DNA of 64,000 bases from DAOVRD01 sp964521715 (lineage in GTDB: Bacteria; Planctomycetota; Brocadiia; SM23-32), in contig CAZFSS010000007.1 in NCBI GenBank assembly GCA_964521715.1, positions 62,001 to 126,000 on the forward strand, read 5' to 3'. A program made the translations under genes and the position numbers. Below, piece by piece: positions 1 to 8,886 of the stretch. Below the pieces are notes generated by a model, which ran no database searches, was not told where the DNA came from, and saw only the letters and a list, made by a program, of their open reading frames with translations. Position 1 is the first letter of the stretch. Every line of letters begins with the position of its first letter.

Positions 1-1
1 A

Positions 2-3000
2 CTGAGCGCGGCCTACGAAGTGACGCTGCCGGGGGAGAACCTGGAGGTCCGCCTCGAGCCCGACGTCCCCTACCAGGAGGAGGCTGCAGGCGGGCTGACA
101 ACGGTCACGGTCTACGGCACGGTCGAGGGGGAGCTCCGCCTGTTCTGGAAGCCGGGGCCGGAGGTCCGCAAGGTCGAGACCATCGCCTTCGCCGAGCAGA
201 ACATGCTGCTGGACATCTCGCCCGGCCTCTTGCGGGTCGAGACGCGGATCGACTACACGCTGCTCCAGGGCCAGATGACCGAAGCCCTCGTCGCCCTGCC
301 CGAAGGCTACTCCCTGCTGAAAGTGGAGGGCGACAACATGCGGAGCTGGGACCTCCGCGCGGACGACGCCGGCCGGAGCATGCTGGCCGTGAGCCTGCTG
401 GAGCCGGCGGACGCGCGATTCGGCCTGACGCTCACGCTCGAGAGGACGCTGGACCCGGTGCCGGTCGAGATCGAGGCGCCGCAGATCGAAGTCCTGGACG
501 TCGCCCGCGAGCGCGGGGCCGTGGCCGTTGCTGTCGAGAAGGGCCTCCAGGCGGAGATCGTCCAGAAGAGCAACATCGGGCAGGTGAACCTGTCCGAGAT
601 GCCCATCGCGCTCCAGGCGCTGGGGGATCGCTTCAGCCTCGGCCTGCGGTACCTGGCGCGGCCGTTCGCGGTGAAGCTGCGCGTGTCCACGATCGAGCCG
701 AAGGTCTACGGCGAGGTGTCGTGCCTGACCGTCGCCTCCCTGGAGCGGTTCCGCCAGCAGTGGGACGTGCAGTATGAGATCCGCAACGCAGGCCTGTTCC
801 AGCTCAAGCTCCGGCTCGACCGCGGCATGAAGCTGGTGAGCCTCCACGGGGAGAACATCAACAACCAGAGCCTCGACCCCGCGACCAACGTGCTGACCGT
901 GGACCTGCGCTCGAAGGCGGAGGGCACCTATCGCCTGAGCCTCCAGACCTCGAGCGAGATCGCCGATCCCGAACGCGCCGTCCTGCCGACGCTCGAACTC
1001 GTGGGCGCCGAGCGGCAGTGGGGCACCATCGCCGTCTCGGCAGACTCCGGCATCGCAGTCGAGGCCAGGGCGCTCACGGGGATCAGCCAGGTGGACGTGG
1101 CCGAGCTGAGCGGCATCCAGGCGGTTCAGGAGATGGTGGCCGCGCAGAGGACGCCTGAGCCGGCGCTGGCCTTGCGCTACCTGAGCTTCCCGTACAGGCT
1201 GGAGCTCGTCGTCAGCCACATCGAGCCCGAGCTGAAGGTCGAGCCGCTGCACATGGTACAGATCACGCGCAAGAACCTGCGCTACTACTGCGCGTTCAAC
1301 TACCACATCAAGAAGGCCGGCGTCTTCCAGCTCCGCATGCACGTGCCGGCGGAGCTGCGGGGCAGCCTGCAGGTCAAAGGCGACAAGGTGGAGGACTACT
1401 CGTATGACGCCGCCGCCAGCACGCTGACCATCCAGCTTACGGAGAAGGCGCTGGACGAACTGACGGTCGAGCTCGAGACGGAGGTGCTGCTCGGCAAGGA
1501 ACTGCCGAAGCCCGGCGAGTCGGACACATTCCCCATTGCGGCGATCTACGCGCTGGACTGCGAGCAGGAGCGGGGCTACATCGCCCTCGCCACGGATGAG
1601 GGCATCCGGCTGAAGCGGGCGGGCGAGGGCGGGCCGCTGCACGACGTGGACGTGCAGGAGATCCCGCCCGCGCTGCTCCAGCGCGCGCCCAACGCGAAGC
1701 TCGCCTTCCGCCTGGTCGAGTCGCCCTGGGACCTGAAGGTCGAGGTCACCAGCATCTCGCCCAAGATCACGGCGCAGACCTTCAACTACGTGCGCTTCGG
1801 CGAGGATTACCTGATGGGCGCCTCGACCGTGGAGTTCACCATCCAGTACGCGGGCGTCGAGGAGTTCCTGGTGCGCCTGCCCGAAGGCATCTCCGAGCCG
1901 AACATCCGCGGCGAGAACATCAAGATCCAGGAGAAGGTCAAGGAAGAGGAGCCGAAACCGGGCGACCTCTGGCGCATCACCCTGCAAAGCGAGGCGAAGG
2001 GGTCCTACCAGTTGATCTTCGAGTACACGATGGACCTGGACGCGAAGGAGTCGCTGCGCCGGTTCAGCGGACCCAGCGTGATCGGGGAGATGAAGGAGGT
2101 GGAGCGGGAGATCGGCTACCTGGCCGTGACCGGCGATCCGTCCCTGGAGCTGACGCCCATCGGCAAGGACATCGAGGGCCTGACGCCGGTCGACGAGGAG
2201 GAGATCCCCTTGAAGTTCCGCCAGCTTCCGCCCTCCGTGGCGTCGCAGATCGGGCGCGAGACGGTGCCGATCCTGTTCGCCTTCCGCTACCTGGCCCACC
2301 CGTACGCGCTGGTGGTGTCCTCGGTCCGGCACGACGAGGCGGACGTCGTGACGGCCGTGGTGGAGAGCTGCAAGCTGGACACGACGCTGACGCGCGAGGG
2401 GAACCGGATCACGAGCCTGCTGGCCAGCGTGCGCAGCCGGTATCAGCCGTTCTTCGAGATCCGGCTGCCCGACGGGGCCAAGCTCTGGCACGCCCTGGTG
2501 AACGGCAGGCGCGTGCGGCCCCTGACGGAGACGACCGCGCAGGGCGAGGTGACCAAGATCCCCATCGCGCAGGTGCAGGGCGTCAGCGGACCCGTGGCCG
2601 TCGAGCTCCAATGGGAGGAGCTGGGCGGGAAAGAGCTCGGCAAGCTCCAGACCGTCAGGCTCAGCATGCCGTCGCTGGTCGGCGTCCGGGTGCTGAGGCT
2701 CGGCTGGATCCTCCAGCTTCCCCGCGGCTACCGCATGCTGAGCTCCAGCGGGACGCTTGAGCGGCTGCCCTCGGAGGCCTACTTCGAGGAATCCCTGCGG
2801 AGCCTCCAGCCAGCGCAGCGGCCGGCGGAGGTCGCCCAGGCGGGCGGGGGGCAGACGGTGCAGAACCAGCAACAGGCCAGCAACGAAGCCGTGCTGCTCG
2901 GGCGCGCCGCAGCCAAGCAGTCCGGGCCTCTGGGCGCGGCGGTCGTCGGCACCAAGCCCCAGCTTCCGCAGCAGTTCTACTTCCAGGGGCTGATCCTCAA

Positions 3001-3343
3001 CCCGGACGTGCCGGCGCAGGCGAAGGCCCTCTGCATGACGACCTCGGCGCTCACGCCGGCCCTGGTTCTGCTGGCCCTCATCGTCTTCGCTCTGTGCGCG
3101 CTCTTCTGGCGCAAGTCGGGGTTGCCGGGCGGCATCAGCTTCATCGTCCTGGCGGCAGCGGCCCTCGTCGTGACGGGCGTGAGGGTCATCGCCGAAGGCA
3201 ACTACGCCGATCCCCTGGCAGCCGTCATCCTGGCGATCGCGGGGGCAGCAGTGGCCTTCGGCCTCGCGTCGCTCTACGACGGTCTGCGCCGGAGCACCCG
3301 ACGCACCCAACCGCAAGCAGAAGAAGGCGGCGAACAGGCCTGA
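2..3343 (+). CDS. Large modular membrane protein, 5' end outside window
   Basis: The reading frame is open from the first complete codon of the window, so the true start lies upstream; a GTG at 20 is only the first start-like codon. About 1,110 residues are visible. The same module recurs about every 180-190 residues, each opening with an 'LxxRYLxxPyxLxV' strand (near residues 204, 383, 561 and 752 counted from the GTG) and followed by a 'F.L.LP.g....v.G.ni' segment, which suggests tandem beta-sandwich domains. The C-terminus has a low-complexity Gln/Ala linker and three predicted membrane segments (about residues 1003-1031, 1034-1056 and 1064-1090) and ends in a charged cytosolic tail. The bulk is therefore probably extracytoplasmic and held by the C-terminal membrane anchor. 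I do not recognise the family. Function unknown. Confidence 0.75.
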   Translation: MSAAYEVTLPGENLEVRLEPDVPYQEEAAGGLTTVTVYGTVEGELRLFWKPGPEVRKVETIAFAEQNMLLDISPGLLRVETRIDYTLLQGQMTEALVALPEGYSLLKVEGDNMRSWDLRADDAGRSMLAVSLLEPADARFGLTLTLERTLDPVPVEIEAPQIEVLDVARERGAVAVAVEKGLQAEIVQKSNIGQVNLSEMPIALQALGDRFSLGLRYLARPFAVKLRVSTIEPKVYGEVSCLTVASLERFRQQWDVQYEIRNAGLFQLKLRLDRGMKLVSLHGENINNQSLDPATNVLTVDLRSKAEGTYRLSLQTSSEIADPERAVLPTLELVGAERQWGTIAVSADSGIAVEARALTGISQVDVAELSGIQAVQEMVAAQRTPEPALALRYLSFPYRLELVVSHIEPELKVEPLHMVQITRKNLRYYCAFNYHIKKAGVFQLRMHVPAELRGSLQVKGDKVEDYSYDAAASTLTIQLTEKALDELTVELETEVLLGKELPKPGESDTFPIAAIYALDCEQERGYIALATDEGIRLKRAGEGGPLHDVDVQEIPPALLQRAPNAKLAFRLVESPWDLKVEVTSISPKITAQTFNYVRFGEDYLMGASTVEFTIQYAGVEEFLVRLPEGISEPNIRGENIKIQEKVKEEEPKPGDLWRITLQSEAKGSYQLIFEYTMDLDAKESLRRFSGPSVIGEMKEVEREIGYLAVTGDPSLELTPIGKDIEGLTPVDEEEIPLKFRQLPPSVASQIGRETVPILFAFRYLAHPYALVVSSVRHDEADVVTAVVESCKLDTTLTREGNRITSLLASVRSRYQPFFEIRLPDGAKLWHALVNGRRVRPLTETTAQGEVTKIPIAQVQGVSGPVAVELQWEELGGKELGKLQTVRLSMPSLVGVRVLRLGWILQLPRGYRMLSSSGTLERLPSEAYFEESLRSLQPAQRPAEVAQAGGGQTVQNQQQASNEAVLLGRAAAKQSGPLGAAVVGTKPQLPQQFYFQGLILNPDVPAQAKALCMTTSALTPALVLLALIVFALCALFWRKSGLPGGISFIVLAAAALVVTGVRVIAEGNYADPLAAVILAIAGAAVAFGLASLYDGLRRSTRRTQPQAEEGGEQA

Positions 3344-3378
3344 CGGCGCTGCCGCACCAGCAGGTCCGATCGCCTCTC

Positions 3379-3406
3379 GTAGGGGCACGGCGCGCCGTGC
3401 CCCTAC
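3379..3406. repeat. Perfect 28-bp palindrome
   Basis: Two 14-base arms (GTAGGGGCACGGCG and its exact complement) meet with no spacer 36 bases after the stop of the large membrane protein gene. No T run follows, so it is not a classic intrinsic terminator, but the stem could protect a 3' end or be a REP-like unit. It lies just before the 166-bp repeat. Confidence 0.7.
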
Positions 3407-3465
3407 GTCACGGATGCGAAAGGGGCCTCCCTGCAGGCGCAGCCCTGGCGGTGCGCTTTGGAGAA

Positions 3466-3631
3466 CTGCGTAGCCAATGTACCGACCCCGTGCGCGCTGT
3501 CATTCTGAGGAGCGGCGAAGCCGCGACGAAGAATCTCGCCTTGCCACACAGGGAGCAACGAGATTCTTCGGCCGCCCTGCGGCGGCCTCAGAATGACAAC
3601 TCCTCGTTAGCGGCAACATTGTCATTACCGG
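3466..3631 (+). repeat. 166-bp palindromic repeat, copy 1
   Basis: This stretch is repeated in inverted orientation at 34646-34811 with only scattered substitutions. Its core (3498-3598) begins TGTCATTCTGAG and ends with the complement CTCAGAATGACA, and holds an inner inverted pair around GAAGAATCTC / GAGATTCTTC, so the whole core can fold into one long imperfect hairpin. The outer flanks are also conserved between the copies but are not palindromic. There is no ORF. It fits a non-autonomous MITE- or REP-like element. It ends 2 bases from the stop codon of the minus-strand carrier gene, and fills most of the gap 3344-3633. Confidence 0.85.
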
Positions 3632-3633
3632 CC

Positions 3634-4554
3634 TCAATAGCCGGCCATGATGGTGGCCACGGCAGGAATGGTGATGAGCGAGATGGCCGTGCTCAGGACG
3701 ATGGCCGTGCTGACCAGGTCCTTGTCCATCGCGTAGTTCTCCTCCAGCACGGGTGTCAGCGTGGCCACGGGCATGGCTCCTTCCAGGATGATGGCCTTGT
3801 AGGTGACCGAGTCGCGGGCAAGCAACGCGGCCAATCCCCAACCGATCAAGGGGGCGACCAGGAGCGCCACGGCGCTGACGAGCAGCGCCGGCCCGAGGGC
3901 GGCCGTGATCCGGCTGAAGTCGAGCATCGCGCCCACGCTGAACAGGATCAGGGGCACCGTCATGTCGCCGAACGGCTTGAGCGCCTCGCCGACCAGCGGC
4001 GGCACGGCCGTCCCGCGCTGGTTCAGGAACAGGCCGAGCAGCATCGCCAGAATGGGAGGCGCCGCGATGGCCACGGCTCTGCGCACGGGCACGCCGCCCT
4101 TCTGCTTGCCGACGTGGATGAGTCCGATGGTCAGCCCGAACGCGTAGAAGACGGGCCACCAGAGCAGGATGAAATAGACCACGCGCTGGCTGCCGCCCGC
4201 GCCGAGCACGGCGTCCGCTATGCCGAGGCCCATCCAGCCGTAGTTGCCGAACGTGATGCAGGCGTGCACGGCGGCCCGGCTCGTCGGCTCCCTGAAAAGG
4301 GCGGCGGCCGCCCAGCCGATGAGGAACAGCACTGCCGTCATGGCGACGAATGCCCCCATCATCGGGCCGATGGCCGAAAGGCTCTCGGGCCTGGCCTCAT
4401 ACATCGAAAAGAAGACGAAGACCGGCACCGTGAACCGCACGACGAACTTGCGCAGCAGCGCCCCCTCCTCGTCCCTGAACAGCCCGGTCCAGCGGAACGC
4501 CAGCCCGAGCCCGATGGGAAGGAGCGCCAGCAGGACCTTGCGGGTGATATCCAT
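3634..4554 (-). CDS. AEC-family (auxin efflux carrier-like) transporter
   Basis: A 306-residue protein with about ten hydrophobic segments, in the size range of the bacterial AEC/Mem_trans family (PF03547), which includes malate and malonate carriers and putative permeases. The pattern of two five-helix halves joined by a polar loop near the middle is visible, with the charged stretch 'GKQKGGVPVRR' as the loop. The start ATG follows a GGTAGAG-like ribosome site. The gene begins 3 bases after the stop of the upstream sialidase-like gene, so the two are probably co-transcribed. The substrate cannot be read from sequence; the neighbour suggests an organic acid or sugar breakdown product, which is inference only. 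Confidence 0.85.
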   Translation of the reverse strand: MDITRKVLLALLPIGLGLAFRWTGLFRDEEGALLRKFVVRFTVPVFVFFSMYEARPESLSAIGPMMGAFVAMTAVLFLIGWAAAALFREPTSRAAVHACITFGNYGWMGLGIADAVLGAGGSQRVVYFILLWWPVFYAFGLTIGLIHVGKQKGGVPVRRAVAIAAPPILAMLLGLFLNQRGTAVPPLVGEALKPFGDMTVPLILFSVGAMLDFSRITAALGPALLVSAVALLVAPLIGWGLAALLARDSVTYKAIILEGAMPVATLTPVLEENYAMDKDLVSTAIVLSTAISLITIPAVATIMAGY

Positions 4555-4557
4555 TCT

Positions 4558-5676
4558 CTACCCCGTCAGAGCGGCCTCGATCTCGGCCCTGGACACGCGG
4601 TTGAGAACCAGGGGCTGGGAGCCATCGGATTGAGACTGCTGCCACGTGGCGAGGTAGTCCTGCCTCGCCTCGAAGACGGAGACGTACCGGCTGCATCCCG
4701 TCCCGCGCGGCGAGACAAACAGCGGGCCATCCACCGAGAGCCGCACGAGCCGCGGGAACTCGGCGTCCGAGCCGGCTGCCAGGCCGCCGAGCTCCTCGCA
4801 CGAGCAGCCGCGCGGCCGTCCGCCCGCGCTGTGATCGTGGATGCACTCCGCGCCGTCGTAGAAGTAAAGCGAGACCGGCGGACCGCTCGCCAGCGCGCCG
4901 ACGCGGGGCAATGCCAGGCGGGCCGTGACCCGGCAGACGGCCACGTCCCACACGGGGCCCCGCGGCAGCAGGACCCGCCCGCTCTCCCCCGGGGACCCGT
5001 CCGCCGACACGTCCGCCACGGCCGCGTTGCTGCTGGCCCAACTGAAGGGATGGACGCAGTAGGCCATGAAGGCGCGAGCGCCCTGCGGCGCGCCGGGCCC
5101 GCCGAGATCGAACGCGACGGGATCCTTGACGTGCAGCGAAGCCGGCTCGTCGGAGCTCAGCCACGGCTCCGCCTTGGCGCGGGCCAGCCCTTCCACCGAA
5201 GGAGCGCGCAGCACGTCGATGCTCCAGACGCCGGTGCCCGGCTTCTGGAACTCCCTGACGCGCTCCGGGTAGTCCCGCAGCTTCTCGCTGGACACGTAGA
5301 GCTCGAGCCCCCTCGCCGTCCGGCGCAGGGAGGAGCCCTCGATCGAGAGGACCTGCTGCCCCGCCGGGGCGACATCCTGCTTGGAGAGCGACAGCACCTG
5401 CTCGAACGTCCCGCCCTCGTCGGCCGACCGAAAGACGGCAAGCTCGAACCCGCGCACGCCCGCCCCGAGCCCGAGCCGCGAGTCGCCGGCGTTCCGGTAG
5501 CGCCCGCAGAGGAGCAGCGCGCCGTCCCGGTCGCGGCAGATGTCGCCCCCGCCGAACCAGAAGCCCGGCGCGGCCGCCTTGGGCGGGACCAGGACCTTGG
5601 CCGCCTCCTGGCAGACCAGTCGAAGGGCGACTTCGGTCAACACGTCGGCATGGTCAAGCAAGGGCATAGGGATCAC
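4558..5676 (-). CDS. Asp-box (BNR/sialidase-like) beta-propeller protein
   Basis: A 372-residue protein with no signal peptide. Around residue 85 it carries an Asp-box-like sequence 'SADEGGTF' (S-x-D-x-G-x-T-F), the turn motif of sialidases and other six-bladed propellers, preceded by 'FGGGDICRDRDGALLLCGRYR', which is typical of the start of such a blade set. The remaining blades are weaker. It may act on or bind a sugar; a catalytic sialidase triad cannot be assigned with confidence. The start is GTG at 5676 or the in-frame ATG at 5667; neither has a strong ribosome site. It lies upstream of the AEC carrier on the same strand. Confidence 0.6.
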   Translation of the reverse strand: MIPMPLLDHADVLTEVALRLVCQEAAKVLVPPKAAAPGFWFGGGDICRDRDGALLLCGRYRNAGDSRLGLGAGVRGFELAVFRSADEGGTFEQVLSLSKQDVAPAGQQVLSIEGSSLRRTARGLELYVSSEKLRDYPERVREFQKPGTGVWSIDVLRAPSVEGLARAKAEPWLSSDEPASLHVKDPVAFDLGGPGAPQGARAFMAYCVHPFSWASSNAAVADVSADGSPGESGRVLLPRGPVWDVAVCRVTARLALPRVGALASGPPVSLYFYDGAECIHDHSAGGRPRGCSCEELGGLAAGSDAEFPRLVRLSVDGPLFVSPRGTGCSRYVSVFEARQDYLATWQQSQSDGSQPLVLNRVSRAEIEAALTG

Positions 5677-5711
5677 CGCCAGCAGTCGACGGGAAAGCGC
5701 TCACCGCGCGG

Positions 5712-6761
5712 TCACTCCAGGCCAAGCGCCTTCGCAGGCGGCAGGTACTCGATGTGGGCCTCCTTCTGGAGGCGCTCGAGGTACTCCTCGCGAGCCGCAG
5801 TCCGCTTCTCAGTCAGAAGCCTGGCCTTGATGTCGGCCTGCGCTTCCTCGAAGGTGAGCTGTCGCGCAGGCACGACCTCCTCCAGCACGGCGAGGGAGAG
5901 GCCGCCGGAGACGACTCGCACGTCCGAGACTTCGCCCGGCTTCAGCCCCTCGACCGCCGGCGGCACCCAGTCCGGCAGGTCCTCGGGCACGGTGACCTCA
6001 TGCAGCCCCCCCGGATGCTCCTCGCAGTCGGCCGAGTACCGGTCGGCTGCCTCAGCGAAGTCGAGCCCGTTGCGGATCCTGTCCAGAACGTCCTGCGCCT
6101 TGTCGCGTAGCGCGGCTTCCTGAGCCGCATCCACGACCGGGAAGAAGACCTGGCGGAACTTCACCGTCCGGGGAGAGGTCATCTCCTCCCGGTGCGCCTC
6201 GTAGTGGCTGCGCACGTCCAGCGGCGAGACGTGAACGTGGGTGAACACCTTGTCCCAGAGCAGCTTGTTCGCCAGGACGTTCTCGACCTGGAGTTGTTTG
6301 TACTGCTCGACGGTCAGGCCCAGGTCGGCCAGCATCCGCCTGGCCTTGGGCAGCGATCCGGCCCTGTCCTGGAGCTTCCTGAACTCCTTCTGGGCGAATT
6401 CGTCCAGAGGCTTGCTGGTCAACTCGCCGCCCAGGTACTCCTGTCGGCCGAGTTCGCACAGCAGGCGCTTGCGGATCAGGGCCTGGAGCGCTTCCCTGCG
6501 GCGGCGCTGCTCAAGCTCGGCCCGCATCTCGGGCGGCATTTGCTCGGGCTGCACGGCGGCTTCGGCGGCCGGCTGGGTCGTCCGGACCTCGCGCTCGATC
6601 GCCTCGGCAGTAATGGCGTATCCGTTCACGCGCGCGTAGACCTCGGACTCGTCCTTCGCCGGCGCCGCCAGCAGAGAGCCACAGAAGGCCGTCCACGCTG
6701 CGATTGCCGCGAGCCCGAGCCCCATGCGTGCACGTCTCTCCACAAGAACGCGATCCGCCAT
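5712..6761 (-). CDS. SurA-like peptidyl-prolyl cis-trans isomerase (parvulin type)
   Basis: 349 residues. A hydrophobic stretch near residues 13-33 looks like a Sec signal peptide or N-terminal anchor. It is followed by a helical SurA-N-like region (residues 40-190, 'VYARVNGYAITAEAIEREV') and a PPIC/parvulin domain from about residue 193 ('FRQVFFPV') to 290, including the conserved 'GLDFAEAADRYS' and 'LKPGEVSDV' segments. The predicted role is folding of exported proteins in the periplasm. ATG 6761 gives the basic n-region expected of a signal peptide but has no ribosome site and overlaps a TAGAAT -10-like box; ATG 6725 has GGAGAG ten bases upstream and is a real alternative. Confidence 0.85.
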   Translation of the reverse strand: MADRVLVERRARMGLGLAAIAAWTAFCGSLLAAPAKDESEVYARVNGYAITAEAIEREVRTTQPAAEAAVQPEQMPPEMRAELEQRRRREALQALIRKRLLCELGRQEYLGGELTSKPLDEFAQKEFRKLQDRAGSLPKARRMLADLGLTVEQYKQLQVENVLANKLLWDKVFTHVHVSPLDVRSHYEAHREEMTSPRTVKFRQVFFPVVDAAQEAALRDKAQDVLDRIRNGLDFAEAADRYSADCEEHPGGLHEVTVPEDLPDWVPPAVEGLKPGEVSDVRVVSGGLSLAVLEEVVPARQLTFEEAQADIKARLLTEKRTAAREEYLERLQKEAHIEYLPPAKALGLE

Positions 6762-6826
6762 TCTAACCGCGCCGGAACGGGTGGGCCAATGCAGGGGCCC
6801 GTCGGGTCGAACGTGGCATGCTGCAG

Positions 6827-8782
6827 TCAGATGTAGAAGACGGGGTCGTGGGCAGACCTTGCGATGGTGTCAACGATGGCCCAGGTGCCGCCCGCCAGGA
6901 AGTACCCCAGGACCATACCGATGAAGAAGCGCCGCGCCGGGCGGAACATGCCCTGCCCGCCGATCTTGAGCAGGAGCACCTTGACGAGCCAGGCCAGGAA
7001 CACGGATGCCCAGAAGTAGTAGACCATGTGGCTGGAGCAGACCAGAAGGCCGACCGGATGGAGCGGCCACCAGAACATCGAGCGCTGGGCGACGATGAGG
7101 GCGGCCATGATGAGGACCCCGGCCCCCGCCCAGATCATGCGGACGTAGCTGGGGCCGCCCTGCTCGGCGATTGCCGCCTTGGTCCACACCCACGGCACCG
7201 CCTTGGGATACGTGCCGAAGAACCAGTCGTCCATGTTCACCCCGCCGTGGCGGTAGCAGAGCCACACCGTCCACAGATAGGCCGTCACGTACGTGATGAG
7301 CAGCCCCAGCAGCATGGCCCAGAACAGCCCGCCGCGCCGGCGCCGCGTCAGATACATGCCGTGGCCCGAACCCGACATGACTGAGTTGCGTATGTCGAAG
7401 TGCCAGCCCATGTGCATTCCCAGGACCGAAAGGCGCTGCGAGCCAAGCGTGTCCGTGCCGAACAGGGTCGCCATGAACTGGCTGGGATAGATCGGCGGGC
7501 TGAGCATCGGCACGCCGCACTGCGCCACCACGCGGGCCATAGCGTAGTAGACGGCAAGCGTGATCAACACGACCGACACGGCGTAGACGTGGCTCAGGCC
7601 CATCCGGTGGAGCCAGACGCACGCAACGGTCAGCCCGACGAGCACGGTTATGAAGGCCGTGCGGTATGAGGACGGCTCTCCGGCGTCGTAGCCGCGGTCG
7701 CCCCGCCCCAGGGCGCAGCGCAGGGCGCGCTTCAGGTGCTCCCGCGACAGCCACAGACTCGCCATGACGAAGGTGACCGTCGCGCCCATCGCCACCTGGT
7801 TCATCTCGTCCCCGTAGACCCAGTCCCCCGGCATCCGCAGTTGGTACTCCTCCATGACCGAACGCATGATCCATGACAGCAGCGCGACGAACCACACCGT
7901 GAAAGCGATCCGGTTCGGGATCAGGAAGACGAGCCCGATCACGACCAGGTCGATGTATACGGGCAGCCGCCACGGCTCCCCCGCGAAGTCCACCCAGTAG
8001 CGAACGCGGAAGTACCAGTCCCTTCCCATGTAGTGGACGACGCCGCCCGCGCTGGCCAGCAGGAAGGTGACCCCGAGCCCGATCCAGAATCCCTTGCTGC
8101 GGAAGATGGAGTCCGGTCCGGCGGGATCGGTCCCCGCCGCGCACAGCTCCGCCGGCACCTGCGCTATGGGAAAGCTCAGGTGCTCGCGGTCGATCCACTG
8201 CTTGCGCATCAAGGTCATGATGGCCATCATGCACGCAAACAGCGCCATCAGGAAGACGCCCCACGTGACCAGCGGCCCGAGCCACGGCCCCCACTGGATC
8301 GGCTCGTCGCCGGGCACGCCCTGCCAGAACTTGTGGATGGCCACGGTGCCGCCGTTGGGGTCGAGCGGAGAGAGGGCGTGCGGAAGGTACGGCCACAGGT
8401 CCACCGCCCAGTTGTTCGACGAGTTGGCGAAGTAGTAGACCGACGAGATGGCCGGCATGAAGTAAGCGACCAGGCCCGACGTGGCGATCGAGCCGCCCAC
8501 CAGCATCATCGCCCCGACGGCCATCAGCTCGTGCCTCTGGAGCCCCAGCGGCCTCCAGATCGCGCGCAGGGCGAGGTTCGGCACCAGGATCAAGAAGAGC
8601 AGGAAGCTGGCGCCCGCAGTGTGGTAGTCCTCGAACATGCGCGAGGACTGCAGGTAGATCGTCCAGTAGGGCCCCGCCAGCCCGATGACTCCGCACAGCA
8701 GAGAACCCAGGACGATGCTGCGGATGGTGGGGAAGCCTGAGGCGCCCTCCGCTGCTGCAATCGGCTGTAGCTCGTGGCTCAC
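6827..8782 (-). CDS. DUF6785/DUF6784-type polytopic membrane protein
   Basis: About 651 residues with some 14 hydrophobic segments. The overall look, with 'PNxxALRAIWRPLGLQRHE' near the N-terminus, 'FPIAQVP' in the middle and a late 'GVPMLSPPIYPSQF' loop, matches the DUF6785/DUF6784 pair common in planctomycetes, Lentisphaerae and related bacteria, which resembles oligopeptide-transporter-like permeases. Function is unproven. I chose the GTG at 8782 because GGAGGGAAG lies just upstream, although the frame stays open much further back to 9130. A likely promoter sits 50-80 bases upstream. Confidence 0.8.
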   Translation of the reverse strand: MSHELQPIAAAEGASGFPTIRSIVLGSLLCGVIGLAGPYWTIYLQSSRMFEDYHTAGASFLLFLILVPNLALRAIWRPLGLQRHELMAVGAMMLVGGSIATSGLVAYFMPAISSVYYFANSSNNWAVDLWPYLPHALSPLDPNGGTVAIHKFWQGVPGDEPIQWGPWLGPLVTWGVFLMALFACMMAIMTLMRKQWIDREHLSFPIAQVPAELCAAGTDPAGPDSIFRSKGFWIGLGVTFLLASAGGVVHYMGRDWYFRVRYWVDFAGEPWRLPVYIDLVVIGLVFLIPNRIAFTVWFVALLSWIMRSVMEEYQLRMPGDWVYGDEMNQVAMGATVTFVMASLWLSREHLKRALRCALGRGDRGYDAGEPSSYRTAFITVLVGLTVACVWLHRMGLSHVYAVSVVLITLAVYYAMARVVAQCGVPMLSPPIYPSQFMATLFGTDTLGSQRLSVLGMHMGWHFDIRNSVMSGSGHGMYLTRRRRGGLFWAMLLGLLITYVTAYLWTVWLCYRHGGVNMDDWFFGTYPKAVPWVWTKAAIAEQGGPSYVRMIWAGAGVLIMAALIVAQRSMFWWPLHPVGLLVCSSHMVYYFWASVFLAWLVKVLLLKIGGQGMFRPARRFFIGMVLGYFLAGGTWAIVDTIARSAHDPVFYI

Positions 8783-8830
8783 CTTCCCTCCCTGCCGACA
8801 GGGGCGCCCGGCGTCGTCAGCAAGGCAGGG

Positions 8831-8859
8831 ATTATACCGGAAGGACAGCAGGCCGGGAA
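8831..8859 (-). promoter_or_regulatory. Probable promoter of the DUF6785-like gene
   Basis: On the minus strand a perfect TATAAT (8831-8836) lies 17 bases downstream of a weak TTCCCG (8854-8859). This gives a leader of about 40 bases to the GTG at 8782. It supports the late start rather than the long upstream open frame. Confidence 0.5.
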
Positions 8860-8886
8860 AGGCTGTCCGAACGCCGCAGGGCCGGG

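Noticed and set aside
3094..6123. Open frame of 1009 codons on the plus strand across three minus-strand genes
   Set aside because: It is a GC-rich shadow: the amino acid mix is Arg/Gly/Pro/His-rich without domains, and the minus-strand genes have clear families.
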